Below are positions 9,309 through 18,678 of a DNA stretch of 64,000 nucleotides, piece by piece. Below the pieces are notes generated by a model. That model was not told where the DNA came from, ran no database searches, and saw nothing but the letters and a program-made list of their open reading frames with translations. This DNA is from Alphaproteobacteria bacterium MedPE-SWcel (GTDB lineage: Bacteria > Pseudomonadota > Alphaproteobacteria > Rhodobacterales > Rhodobacteraceae), in NCBI GenBank assembly GCA_001874255.1, contig MPDC01000002.1, positions 1 through 64,000 of the forward strand, read 5' to 3'. Every line of letters begins with the position of its first letter. The first letter of the stretch is position 1. A program made the position numbers and the translations under genes.

Positions 9309-9991
9309 ATCGGACGGGCCTCTCTCCAAATACTTGCGCCGAGGTCAAAGAGACCCATGGCCTGTGCCCCCATCGGGAGCCCCTTGCACGCCAGCATACG
9401 TGGCTTTCCGTCCACCACCGCGGACCAGACGCCCAGATCGCGCCCCTGACGTTCGAGCAATCCACCGGCAACCGCCAGCGGCAGGCGCGAGACTTCGCCC
9501 ACGCCGGTCAGGACGATGCACTCCTCGCTTGCCCGCAACGGCGCAACCGCGCGCATATCCGGCACTTTGACATACGCCAAAACCTGCGCGAGCCTCGTCT
9601 GGTCCATCGAGTCCTCGAGACAATCCAAGGCTATATCCTCGAGCCTCTCAAACATTTCAACATCACTCAGATGGTCAAAAGCGGCAGGCCCCGGCGTCGC
9701 AAGCGCGCTCATCAGGGTGAGCGGGAAACGCCTGCCGACACGGTCCACGGACGGCATAATGACGCCGGTCATCTTTTGTCCGCCGGCCAGCCCCGCAGGC
9801 AGTGTGAACCGCCAGATTGGCGCCGACATATAGTGATGATCAAAATGCGGACCGTATGTCGCCTGCCCTGCCGCCATGATCGTCTGAATCCAATGGTCCC
9901 AAACCGCCACAAACCCTGCCGGAGGTGACAGTCGGAAAAAATCCCCGACTGTCGGCATTTTCCCAAATGCTCCGAACCCGGCCATCTTCAC
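9305..9991 (-). CDS. tagF: T6SS-associated protein TagF
   Basis: About 228 residues matching TagF (ImpM family): AGFGAFGKMPTVGDFFRL at the start and IMPSVDRVGRRFPLTL in the middle. TagF is a post-translational repressor acting with PpkA/PppA/FHA signalling in characterised systems. I prefer GTG 9991, which overlaps the tssM stop as GTGA; TTG 10006 and ATG 9985 are alternatives. It ends in a 4-base overlap with pppA. Confidence 0.87.
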   Translation of the reverse strand: MKMAGFGAFGKMPTVGDFFRLSPPAGFVAVWDHWIQTIMAAGQATYGPHFDHHYMSAPIWRFTLPAGLAGGQKMTGVIMPSVDRVGRRFPLTLMSALATPGPAAFDHLSDVEMFERLEDIALDCLEDSMDQTRLAQVLAYVKVPDMRAVAPLRASEECIVLTGVGEVSRLPLAVAGGLLERQGRDLGVWSAVVDGKPRMLACKGLPMGAQAMGLFDLGASIWREARPI

Positions 9992-12900
9992 ATCGACTTG
10001 GGGCAAGAGAACTTGGCCATCGCGGGCAACGCGAAGGGATTGACCACCGACCCTGCCTGCAGTTCATACAATGCCAAACGCCCTCCGACGGTGAAATTCA
10101 GCCGACGCCGATCTGCGGCATTGGTGCGGCGGACTTCGGCGGCATCGAGCAACCGGAACCATGCCCACGGGCCATCCTTTGAGAGAACATTCTCACTGTC
10201 GCGACGTTTTGGATTGAGCGTGATGCGCGCCAGCCCAACGGATCCGGGCCAGGTGACCGCCACCGGAGTGGGTTGGCCCATCTTGTGGTTGAACTCCACA
10301 GTCGTGCCGTCAATCTCCAGGATCATTTCCTTCGCCTTTGGGTCCAGGGCCTTGGGTGTGATCTGAAACGCCACCAAGGGCGCGGTGCCCGACGCAAAGA
10401 AAGCTTCGCGAATTTCGGCGGCAAATTGCATCTGGTTCAGAACTGACTGGCTGATCCCCAGATCCGCCCCGGCCCCCGTTGCCTTGAAGGTCCAGGGGTT
10501 GGAGCCCGTGTCGACATATTGCGCCAGATGCTGGTTGAAGAAGCCATCAATCAACCCGCCGGGCGAAAACAGTCGGGCAAAATCCGCCATGGCGACATCC
10601 GCTCGAGCTGACCGGTTGAAGGGATAGCGATTTGACAGCGCCTGGCTGCAAAACGGCAGGACGTCGGATTGCCATGCAGCATTGATCGAGGCCCGTGTCC
10701 CCTCTGACGTAATGCCGGAGGATCCCACCGTGATCTGTTTGGCCCAACGCTGCATCGGCCCTTCGAACTGGCCGGCAGCCTGCTGAAACTGCAGCAGTGC
10801 CTGACTGCTGGCGCCCCCGGAGGAAATGCCGCTGATCGTCATCTTGTTGAGTTCCTGATAGACGGTCAGCAACAGGCCCATCAACCCATCCAGCTGTGTC
10901 GGCTGCCCCTCGGGGCCAGTCACCAGTTGATGCAGCCAGGAGAACCGGTTTTCCACAAAGCCACCGGGCGGCAGCTGCGGCTGTCCATTCTGGGCCGGCC
11001 CTGTCTTCATCAGCGCTTCGAGCAGAATTTGCCCCTGGATGGACAGGTTCGAGCGGGCTTCGACATTGGCAACCTGACCAAGCCCGTCATTCAACGCCGA
11101 GGTGTCCACCAGGGACCTTGTCTCGGTGAGTTTGGTTTCCTCGGCCACGGCCTTCAGCACGTTTTCAATAGGAGAACTTGCACCGGACAGGACGCGCGTC
11201 ACATCGACCGCCTGGTTCAGGGACTGCAGGGGAATGACATCAAGATCCCCGAGCAGATCATCATAGCGTCCGATAAAGTCGTTGTAATACAGGTCCAGAA
11301 CGTCGCGGCTCAGGGACAGCAAGGCCGCCTCGCTGGCCGCTTCCGGACCGCTATCGCCGAGAACCCAGGCTTCGCTCTGCACCCGCTTGGACACGCTGAC
11401 CGCCTCGGACAGGAAGACATCGTTGAACCCGTTATAGGTGAAGATGCCTTCGATGCCCTCGGCCATCGGCTTGCCGGAGCTGCGGACCATCACCCGGGTG
11501 ATCTCCGGCCCCCCGATATCCGTCAGACGCCATTGCGGCAGCTCGGTGGCGGTGCGCGAATTGATGATCCCGGAGTAGACGCGCTGTGACATCGGCATTT
11601 CCGCGAGAACGCCACGCGCCTGGGCAATCAGGTCCCCATTCAGGACGACTTCTTCCATCGGCTGGGACAGAAGCGCCGTCAGATGGTCATTCATATCGGC
11701 GCGCAGCTGTTGGCGCACAACGCCGGAATATGTCACATCGGCCCAGTCACGATTGAGGAACTCTTTTACAAGGTCCGGGTTCATCGGCCCCTGCAATCCA
11801 AGCATGAGGTAGATTTTCAGGGTTTCATACAACGCGTCAACGTTGTTCATGTTCTCCGAAATCTGCTCTTCCAGACGCACCAAAAGGCGCGGAAGGAACC
11901 GTCGGTTGAGCGCGGACCGGTATGTCTGCGCGCCTTGGGTTCCGATCACTTCGCCCTGATACAGACCATAGGTCTGCGACAGCTCCGGATCTGGTGTCGT
12001 CAAGACCGGGTTGCCGGGCAGATCGCGCAGTAAATTCAACGCGGCAACGACAGGCACCAGATCCGTATCCCCGACAGGGCTCGCAGGGAGGGCGGTGGCC
12101 GCGGCCTGATATTGATCCACCTTGTCGCTGGCCTCGGCAATCATCTGCTTGTTGCCGAGGAAGGAATTCACCCAGATGCCGCCCATCGCAAGGGTCAGGA
12201 TCACAGTCGCCGCCACCGCAATGCGCCGCGCCCAGCGATACCGGCGCTCCACCTTGTCATCTGATGAAACCAGCCCCGCCTCAGGAAACATGACCCCTTC
12301 AAACAAGCGGGTCAAAAAATACGAACGTCCAGTTCCCTTGCCTGACCCGATTGCCTGACGACCGATGCCAAAGGTTTGCGCCATCCCCAGCATGAGACGG
12401 TCAATCGGCGTGCCCTCCTGAGTCCCGGACGCAAGATAGACCCCGCGCAGCATCTGCCGTTTCTGAAAGGCGTTGTCCTGAAACACTTCCTTCAGGAACT
12501 CGCGGGCGACGCCCCGCACAGAGGCCACCTGCGACGGGAAACCCGCGACCAACGCGCGCCGTTGAGGATCGGATTCCGTCTGCATCTTTTCAAGCAGCTG
12601 CGCATTCAGCTGACCCAACAGCCCGGCGAATTCCTCGTCAAACCGGGTGATCGGATCCGCATCGGTTTTCGATTTCACCAGAGGCAGGGTGAAGCCCCAG
12701 ACCTGCTCGCGCTCTTCCTTGCCCAGCGCGTCGTAAAATTCCTGAAATCCGGCAATCAGATCCGCCTTGGTAAAGACCACATAGACCGGGAACCGGACGC
12801 CCAGTCGGTCGCGCAATTCCGCCAGACGGTTCCGAATGGCCGTGGCATGCGCCTTTTGGGTCATCTCGTCCTGCAGCGACAGATCCGAGAGCGATATCGC

Positions 12901-13563
12901 AATGATCGCCCCGTTGATCGGCTGACGCTTCCGGTAGCGTTTCAGCAACCCGAGAAAGCCAAGCCAGGCGGCATTGTCGGATTCGGCGTCGCTTTCCTGC
13001 GTGGTGTAGCGTCCGGCGGTATCGATCAGGACGGCCTGATTGGTGAACCACCAATCGCAGTTACGCGTCCCCCCCACGCCACCGATCGCGGCTTTGCCCA
13101 ACTTGTCCGCAAGCGGAAACTGCAGACCGGAATTGACGATCGCGGTTGTTTTCCCGGCGCCCGGTGGGCCAATCATGATGTACCAGGGCATCTGGTTCAG
13201 ATGTTTGCGGCCGTTCTTGGACTTGCGGAGCTCGGTCAGTGCGGTTTTGAATTTGCCCTTCAGCTCCAGCAGCTCTTCGCCAATGACATCATCTTCGACG
13301 GTATCGACAGCTTCTGCCATTTCATCCGTCATCCTGCGGTCACGACGCGCGCGCAGCAGCGCGATCAACAGCAGCGACAAGAGTGTGATGACCCAGAGGA
13401 TCGCAATGAAGACGACCCGCGACAGGATACTGTCAAAGGGCCGCCAGCTATCAGACCCTATGAAGGGCGCAAAGAACCATATGCAGGCCGAAAGGGCCAG
13501 CGACAGCAGAATCAGGACCGTGTAGATGGACCGGAACAACGGCAGGATATAGCGACGGATCAT
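9988..13563 (-). CDS. tssM: T6SS inner-membrane protein TssM (IcmF)
   Basis: An 1191-residue IcmF-family protein of normal length. Two membrane helices (about 10-32 and 50-70) precede a cytoplasmic NTPase-like domain with a Walker A motif GPPGAGKT at 132-139, and a third membrane helix lies near residue 445-465. The large C-terminal part is periplasmic and contacts TssJ/peptidoglycan in known systems. No tssJ lipoprotein gene was found in the window. It overlaps tssL by an ATGA. Confidence 0.93.
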   Translation of the reverse strand: MIRRYILPLFRSIYTVLILLSLALSACIWFFAPFIGSDSWRPFDSILSRVVFIAILWVITLLSLLLIALLRARRDRRMTDEMAEAVDTVEDDVIGEELLELKGKFKTALTELRKSKNGRKHLNQMPWYIMIGPPGAGKTTAIVNSGLQFPLADKLGKAAIGGVGGTRNCDWWFTNQAVLIDTAGRYTTQESDAESDNAAWLGFLGLLKRYRKRQPINGAIIAISLSDLSLQDEMTQKAHATAIRNRLAELRDRLGVRFPVYVVFTKADLIAGFQEFYDALGKEEREQVWGFTLPLVKSKTDADPITRFDEEFAGLLGQLNAQLLEKMQTESDPQRRALVAGFPSQVASVRGVAREFLKEVFQDNAFQKRQMLRGVYLASGTQEGTPIDRLMLGMAQTFGIGRQAIGSGKGTGRSYFLTRLFEGVMFPEAGLVSSDDKVERRYRWARRIAVAATVILTLAMGGIWVNSFLGNKQMIAEASDKVDQYQAAATALPASPVGDTDLVPVVAALNLLRDLPGNPVLTTPDPELSQTYGLYQGEVIGTQGAQTYRSALNRRFLPRLLVRLEEQISENMNNVDALYETLKIYLMLGLQGPMNPDLVKEFLNRDWADVTYSGVVRQQLRADMNDHLTALLSQPMEEVVLNGDLIAQARGVLAEMPMSQRVYSGIINSRTATELPQWRLTDIGGPEITRVMVRSSGKPMAEGIEGIFTYNGFNDVFLSEAVSVSKRVQSEAWVLGDSGPEAASEAALLSLSRDVLDLYYNDFIGRYDDLLGDLDVIPLQSLNQAVDVTRVLSGASSPIENVLKAVAEETKLTETRSLVDTSALNDGLGQVANVEARSNLSIQGQILLEALMKTGPAQNGQPQLPPGGFVENRFSWLHQLVTGPEGQPTQLDGLMGLLLTVYQELNKMTISGISSGGASSQALLQFQQAAGQFEGPMQRWAKQITVGSSGITSEGTRASINAAWQSDVLPFCSQALSNRYPFNRSARADVAMADFARLFSPGGLIDGFFNQHLAQYVDTGSNPWTFKATGAGADLGISQSVLNQMQFAAEIREAFFASGTAPLVAFQITPKALDPKAKEMILEIDGTTVEFNHKMGQPTPVAVTWPGSVGLARITLNPKRRDSENVLSKDGPWAWFRLLDAAEVRRTNAADRRRLNFTVGGRLALYELQAGSVVNPFALPAMAKFSCPKSM

Positions 13564-14957
13564 TCTTGTACCTCCTGCACAAGCAGGACTTCTATTCTTC
13601 GGTTCTTCGCACGGCCTTCACGCGTCGAATTATCTGCAATGGGTTCCTTGTCTGCCCGCCCTTCGGCCGCCAGACGGCTGGGGTCGCTCATTGCGCCCGC
13701 CATGCGGGTCATTACCGATTTTGCCCGCGCCAGCGACAGTGCCATATTCGACGGGAAGCGCGACGAGCGGATCGGGACGTTGTCCGAATGCCCCACCACA
13801 ATCACCTTGCCGGCTTCGTCGTCCAGCGCCTGCGACAGCCTGTCAATCGGATCGTCAAAGCTTGCCTGCAACTGATCCGACCCGGAGCCGAACATGCCGG
13901 ACCCGGCAAGCCGGATTGTCAGGGTGTTGCCCTGTGGAAAGACCTCGACGATGCCATCCTTGATTTCCTGCTCCAGAAAGCCCGAGACTTTTGCGATCTG
14001 CTGCTCGATGGTCGGAACCGGCGGCGGCGGCGGTGGCGGCGGGGCCCGACGTTCCAGCGTCGCAACCGGCCCTGCTTCGACCGATTGCATCTTTCCGATC
14101 ACCCGCTCCGTATCGCTGGAAAGCGCCCAGCTCAATCCGACAAACTGGGCGGCGAGCAAAACACCCGCCACAGCGACAGAGATCCACACCAGGCGCCAGG
14201 CCGACCGCACCAGAAAAGGCCGCACAACGCCCTTCCACCGGGGCGACAGCTCCCACTCGACCTGGCCGCGCTGGCCACGAATAATCCGCGCCAGAGCAGC
14301 CCGGATCTGCATGTGTTTTTCCGGCCCTCCCTGCTCCACCCGCAAACGACCTTCAAAGCCCAGCGACATGCACATATAGAGGAACTCCAGCATATCGATA
14401 TTGGCTGCGGGTTCCTTTTCGAGCCGCGCGAGCAGGTCATAGAACCGATCACCGCCCACGGTTTCGCGGTGGAACGTGCCAACCATTGACTGCAGACCCC
14501 AAGCGGACTGCCCGCCCCAAGGGGTATTCAGAACCACGTCATCCAATGTCGCACAGAGCGCATAGCGCGCGATCTTGACCGTCTGCGCCGAGATCCCCGC
14601 CTGCAGCGCCCGGTTTTCAAAGGCACGGACCTCGCCGACCACACTTTGGCGCAGCTTGTCCGGGTCCATATGCTGGGCCCGGTTTCGAATACGGCTGATC
14701 AGGGCAAAAAGCGCTGTGGCACAGGCCGTGAGCTGGTTCATCCCGGTGAGCGCAACAGCAGGGGCCTTTGCGCTTCCGGACGCCGTTGCCGGGGCCGCCG
14801 GGGAGGGGACGCCGAATGCCGCACCAGTGGGCGCCGCCTGCGGCGATGGAGCGCCGGTGGCCGGAGCTTGACCGGACCGCCGCCCGCCCGGATTGGGACG
14901 GATCACGGTTTTATCGGTATCGCCCGGCTCGGCGAAAGGATCGTCAAAATCGCCCAT
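13560..14957 (-). CDS. tssL: T6SS protein TssL (DotU) with C-terminal OmpA domain
   Basis: 465 residues: a Pro/Ala-rich N-terminal ~70 residues, a DotU cytoplasmic domain (about 70-250), one membrane helix (about 256-278), a Pro-rich stretch and an OmpA-type peptidoglycan-binding domain (about 360-463, VVGHSDNVPIRSSRFPSNMA). This is the extended, evolved form of TssL, which anchors the membrane complex to the wall without a separate TagL. Start ATG 14957 (MGDFDDPF) is preferred over ATG 14963. Confidence 0.92.
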   Translation of the reverse strand: MGDFDDPFAEPGDTDKTVIRPNPGGRRSGQAPATGAPSPQAAPTGAAFGVPSPAAPATASGSAKAPAVALTGMNQLTACATALFALISRIRNRAQHMDPDKLRQSVVGEVRAFENRALQAGISAQTVKIARYALCATLDDVVLNTPWGGQSAWGLQSMVGTFHRETVGGDRFYDLLARLEKEPAANIDMLEFLYMCMSLGFEGRLRVEQGGPEKHMQIRAALARIIRGQRGQVEWELSPRWKGVVRPFLVRSAWRLVWISVAVAGVLLAAQFVGLSWALSSDTERVIGKMQSVEAGPVATLERRAPPPPPPPPVPTIEQQIAKVSGFLEQEIKDGIVEVFPQGNTLTIRLAGSGMFGSGSDQLQASFDDPIDRLSQALDDEAGKVIVVGHSDNVPIRSSRFPSNMALSLARAKSVMTRMAGAMSDPSRLAAEGRADKEPIADNSTREGRAKNRRIEVLLVQEVQE

Positions 14958-14979
14958 TGGCATACTCCTTCAGCCACGT

Positions 14980-16320
14980 TCAGGCATTGCGAATGGCCCA
15001 CAGCTCCATGTTGAGCCCCGGATATTGGCCGGATACGTGAACGGCAATTCCGCCAGATGTCGTCATCTTGCCCCAATAGGGGCTGTCGGCGTCCATCTCA
15101 AAATAGACAACACCGGAATGATACGGGATCTGCCGCGGTGCAACGGGCAGCGGCCGTAGCGTTATGCCCGGAAGCGCCGAGTTCACCAGCTGGCGAATTT
15201 CCTCGACTGGACCGATCTTGGCCTGTCCCGCAAAATGGCGCCGCACGTCTTCGGCAGGAATCTCGGCCTTTACCGCCAGCACAAATCCGGAATTTCCAAT
15301 CAGCTTGCGATCGGCGATCACGCCGACGGAGATGCCGTATTTGCGTGGTTCCAGCTTGATCGGGATCGCGGTCTGTTCCAGCACAGAGCTGAGATATTGC
15401 CGCAGCACCCGGATCACCGGCCCAAAACACGCGCTGAGATTATCATGCGTGTATGCGGGAAACTCCGGCACGACCTTGTCCATGCTCATGAAAGCAGACA
15501 GCTCTCCCGCCAAACCCGCGAGCATGCCAAAGAGCCGCTCCGGATGCAGGTTTTCGATTTCACGCAAGTGGCGCACCAGCGGCAGCGTTCTGTTCACGAC
15601 GGCCAGCAACATGAAATCCGACACATCCGCCACGCCGCGCGCGCCGCCCGCTTCTGACAACCGTCCCGACAGCGCGTCCATGCGATGCGCCAGCAACCCC
15701 TCCAGTTCCCGCAGGAAATCACGAAGAGCCGGTGCCGCCCGAATATCCAGCGCCGATGGCATGAAGGACTGATCCAGCACGATTTCCTTGTCCGCGCGCA
15801 CCTCGATAATACGCGCGACGGGAATGGCCAGCAGATCCGCCATGTCATCGACGGCCAGCGCGAATTGCAGCCGCAATGTGCCGACATCCAACTGCACCGG
15901 CTTGCGGTCCACCGACGTCACATCGGTCACGTCCTGTTTGGCCGGGCGCAGTCGGCTTGCGGATCTCTCTGCGCCGGTCAGATCGACTTCGGTTCCCCCC
16001 TGCCGACGCTGCGGCACCGTCAGGTAGACGATACAGTCCTTCACCGTTTGCGGCACCTCGAGCGCCGGAGGATGGCTGTCGGCCATCGGAACACGATAAA
16101 CAGCCCCGTCCTGAGTCAGACCCTCGCAGGATTTCAAAGCGAACTGCCCTATTTTCAGGGCTTCGAAATCAATCTCGACGCTGGTGAAACCCCAAGCATA
16201 CGGCACCAGGCGCCGCGCAAGGCCCGCAATCTGGGCTTCCATATAGCGGTCGGACTGCTGAAAATGATGCGGCTGCAAAAACAGCCCCTCGGTCCAAAGC
16301 ACCTTGCTGTCCCAGGACAC
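14980..16320 (-). CDS. tssK: T6SS baseplate protein TssK
   Basis: 446 residues, typical TssK length. The opening SWDSKVLWTEGLFLQPHHFQ with QSDRYME is the family hallmark, and the end carries YFEMDADSPYW. TssK is a trimeric adaptor linking the baseplate to the TssL/TssM membrane complex. It starts 28 bases after the tagH stop. Confidence 0.94.
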   Translation of the reverse strand: MSWDSKVLWTEGLFLQPHHFQQSDRYMEAQIAGLARRLVPYAWGFTSVEIDFEALKIGQFALKSCEGLTQDGAVYRVPMADSHPPALEVPQTVKDCIVYLTVPQRRQGGTEVDLTGAERSASRLRPAKQDVTDVTSVDRKPVQLDVGTLRLQFALAVDDMADLLAIPVARIIEVRADKEIVLDQSFMPSALDIRAAPALRDFLRELEGLLAHRMDALSGRLSEAGGARGVADVSDFMLLAVVNRTLPLVRHLREIENLHPERLFGMLAGLAGELSAFMSMDKVVPEFPAYTHDNLSACFGPVIRVLRQYLSSVLEQTAIPIKLEPRKYGISVGVIADRKLIGNSGFVLAVKAEIPAEDVRRHFAGQAKIGPVEEIRQLVNSALPGITLRPLPVAPRQIPYHSGVVYFEMDADSPYWGKMTTSGGIAVHVSGQYPGLNMELWAIRNA

Positions 16321-16348
16321 CTGGTTCTCCTCTCTATTCGGCCCACAT

Positions 16349-17935
16349 CTATGTGTCGGCGTCTTCTTTCAATCGGTCCATCTGCGCCTTGTACGCGCGT
16401 GCGAATTCCCGGCTGAACAGATCATGAAATTCATTTTCCGCCTGATCGGAGATCTCAGCGTAGTGGTTTTCGTATACGTCCCAATACTGGGCCTTCTTGT
16501 TGCGTAAAATGCCGCCAAGCCCACCGCGTTTTTCGATCTGGGCTTCCAGAAGTTTTGGATCGAGCTTGGCAAGCACCCCTTTCAGAGCCGCCTCCATCCC
16601 CGTGACCATTGCAATTTCATGGGCCTTGATATCCCTCAAGGCCTCTTTCGCGGCGGCTTCTGCGTCCAGATAGCCGCGTGCGCGGGGCTTGATCATGGAC
16701 TCGATCGCCTGCTCCGGCGAAATGGAGAATTTCAGCGGGTTATTGCCCCCCGCAGAGATCATCGTCTGCTCGATCCGGAACTCCGATTTGATCGAGGTGC
16801 GCGTCATCAGGATTTCACGCAAGCCAATGATGAAGATGCGCATCACGCGCCCCATACGTTCCATCACCGGCTTCTGGTCCTCTGCGGATATTTCCAGATC
16901 CTCGACTGCCAGCGCGTCGACAAAAGCCCGGACATCGCTTCCATCTGACGGCACGGCCACAGGCGTGGAAGGCCGCGCGATGGCGGCTTCCGCCGCAGGC
17001 TCCGGACCGTCAGGTTCAAAATGTGCCGCTTGCGGTTCAGGCGCGGTTGTTCTGTCTTCGACCCCGGCAATCGGCGCGGCAAAGGGATCGTCAGACGCAA
17101 CGCGAGCAGACGGCTCGGCCCGCGTTGAGGGCGGCAGTGAGGACGGCACCACAGGCGGCGTCGGTACAGACCGCGCCCCCTCCTCCGGCGTGGCAAAAGG
17201 ATGAGCCTCTTGCACGGGCGCCTCTTCTGCGGTGCTGATCCCCGAAAAGAATTCGTCGTCCCAATCGTCCGGGATCACATTTGCCTGCGGCGCGCCTTGG
17301 GAGCTGAACCCGTCCTGAAGCGCGGGATTGTGGGAGGGCAAGCTGGCACCCTGCCCTTGCCGTCCGTCGTCCGGGGCCTGAAAGAACGGATCCTCTTCCT
17401 CTCCGAGAGGGGGCAACAGATCATCAATCGGATCCACCGGATTCATCTGAGACGGCCCTTTGGGGGGCGTGTTCTCCCCCAAGAGGTCGTCAAGGAAATC
17501 ACCGCCCGGACCTGCATCATCCAGCAAGGCAAACGGATCAGGTGCGTTTTCCGCACGCCCCGGCGACAGCGGGTCCGCCGCCAGCGGGTCGACCGCAAGC
17601 GGGTCGGGCAAACTGCTGTCCTGGCTGATGTCGACGGCCAGCTCATAGGCGCCAACGGTCAGAACGTCGCCGTCGTGCAGAGGTGTCGGCGTCGGCCCGA
17701 GCGGCATCTTGCTGTAGTTCAGGAACGTGCCGTTGGAACTCAGATCAACGACAGAGACGTGACTGCCGTGATCTTCAATGACGCAGTGATTGCGAGAGAG
17801 CAACTGGTCCGGGTCCGGCAGAACCACGTCATTTGTGGCGCCACGTCCGATGGTCAGGCTTGGTCCGCGCAACTCCAGTGGGCTCGCATCCGAAGGCATT
17901 GTGCCAGACGACTGGAATCGCAACCTCACTCCCAT
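16349..17935 (-). CDS. tagH: T6SS FHA-domain protein TagH
   Basis: About 528 residues. An N-terminal FHA domain (about 10-90: GRGATNDVVLPD, LSRNHCVI, SSNGTFLN) binds phosphothreonine and is the known target of PpkA. It is followed by a ~240-residue acidic, Pro-rich linker with DPFA and DDLL motifs and a C-terminal TagH helical domain (about 330-510). ATG 17935 (MGVRLRFQSS) has AGGGGAG upstream and puts the FHA domain at the N-terminus as usual; the frame is open to 17983. Confidence 0.9.
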   Translation of the reverse strand: MGVRLRFQSSGTMPSDASPLELRGPSLTIGRGATNDVVLPDPDQLLSRNHCVIEDHGSHVSVVDLSSNGTFLNYSKMPLGPTPTPLHDGDVLTVGAYELAVDISQDSSLPDPLAVDPLAADPLSPGRAENAPDPFALLDDAGPGGDFLDDLLGENTPPKGPSQMNPVDPIDDLLPPLGEEEDPFFQAPDDGRQGQGASLPSHNPALQDGFSSQGAPQANVIPDDWDDEFFSGISTAEEAPVQEAHPFATPEEGARSVPTPPVVPSSLPPSTRAEPSARVASDDPFAAPIAGVEDRTTAPEPQAAHFEPDGPEPAAEAAIARPSTPVAVPSDGSDVRAFVDALAVEDLEISAEDQKPVMERMGRVMRIFIIGLREILMTRTSIKSEFRIEQTMISAGGNNPLKFSISPEQAIESMIKPRARGYLDAEAAAKEALRDIKAHEIAMVTGMEAALKGVLAKLDPKLLEAQIEKRGGLGGILRNKKAQYWDVYENHYAEISDQAENEFHDLFSREFARAYKAQMDRLKEDADT

Positions 17936-18034
17936 AGCATCACGTCTCCCCTCGCTGCACGGCAAAACAGACGGCCAGCACATCGTTCTCCCGCAAGAGC
18001 GCGTCTGCTCATGTTGTCGCCTCTCCTGACCGCC

Positions 18035-18667
18035 TCAATTTGCTTCCGAAACGATTTTCAGCATACCAGTCATATCTGCACCCGACGTCCCGACGTGACC
18101 ATTGCCACCACGGGCAATATCCAGCGCCCGCTCGATCAGTATATAGCCATGTTCTTCAAACTTATCAGATAATTGCCCCAAGGCCACCATATTCATGGCG
18201 AAGGCCGCAGCTTCTGCGGCACCGGCCGGAGCCGGGTATTGCCGCAAATCTCCCGGCCCGAGGGTTCCATCATGATAGGTCACCGCCCATGCACAATTCA
18301 CCGTGTCATCATCCACATAGGCATGGTCGATGGTGATCCGCGCCGCCTGCCGGTTGTCTTCTGTGGGATCGACAACCCAGGCTTCTGACGTTGCCAGGGA
18401 GGGGGGATCCTTCGGACTACGCGGACCGATGTAATCCCGGGCCGCCAGACAGGCCCACCAGACCCTTTCACGCGGCGGCAACAGGATTCCCATGAGCCGC
18501 AGCAGGTCGATCATCGCTTTTTTCTCGTACAGTTCGGAAATCACCTGAGGCGCGGTCGCACTGACCTCGCTCTCCAGACGCGTTTTCAGCAGCACCTGTT
18601 GTCGCGACAAGAGTTTCGCGACAGGCTCTTTCGGCAGTTTCACCAAATTTTCAAACATCTCAGCCAT
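18035..18667 (-). CDS. T6SS-linked protein of unknown function
   Basis: 210 residues. It has no signal peptide or membrane helix. It is largely alpha-helical by composition, with a central PPRERVWWACLAARDYIG and an alanine-rich stretch (PAGAAEAAAFAMN). It resembles the DUF6931 group as I recall it, which is unproven. It sits between vgrG (11 bases downstream of the vgrG stop) and tagH, a place often used for effector adaptors or chaperones. That position is the only basis for suggesting a role in loading VgrG. Confidence 0.6.
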   Translation of the reverse strand: MAEMFENLVKLPKEPVAKLLSRQQVLLKTRLESEVSATAPQVISELYEKKAMIDLLRLMGILLPPRERVWWACLAARDYIGPRSPKDPPSLATSEAWVVDPTEDNRQAARITIDHAYVDDDTVNCAWAVTYHDGTLGPGDLRQYPAPAGAAEAAAFAMNMVALGQLSDKFEEHGYILIERALDIARGGNGHVGTSGADMTGMLKIVSEAN

Positions 18668-18678
18668 ATCATATACGC

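Noticed and set aside
12376-13875. A 499-codon plus-strand frame opposite tssM
   Set aside because: Shadow of the high-GC tssM gene; Arg/Gln-rich with no domain.
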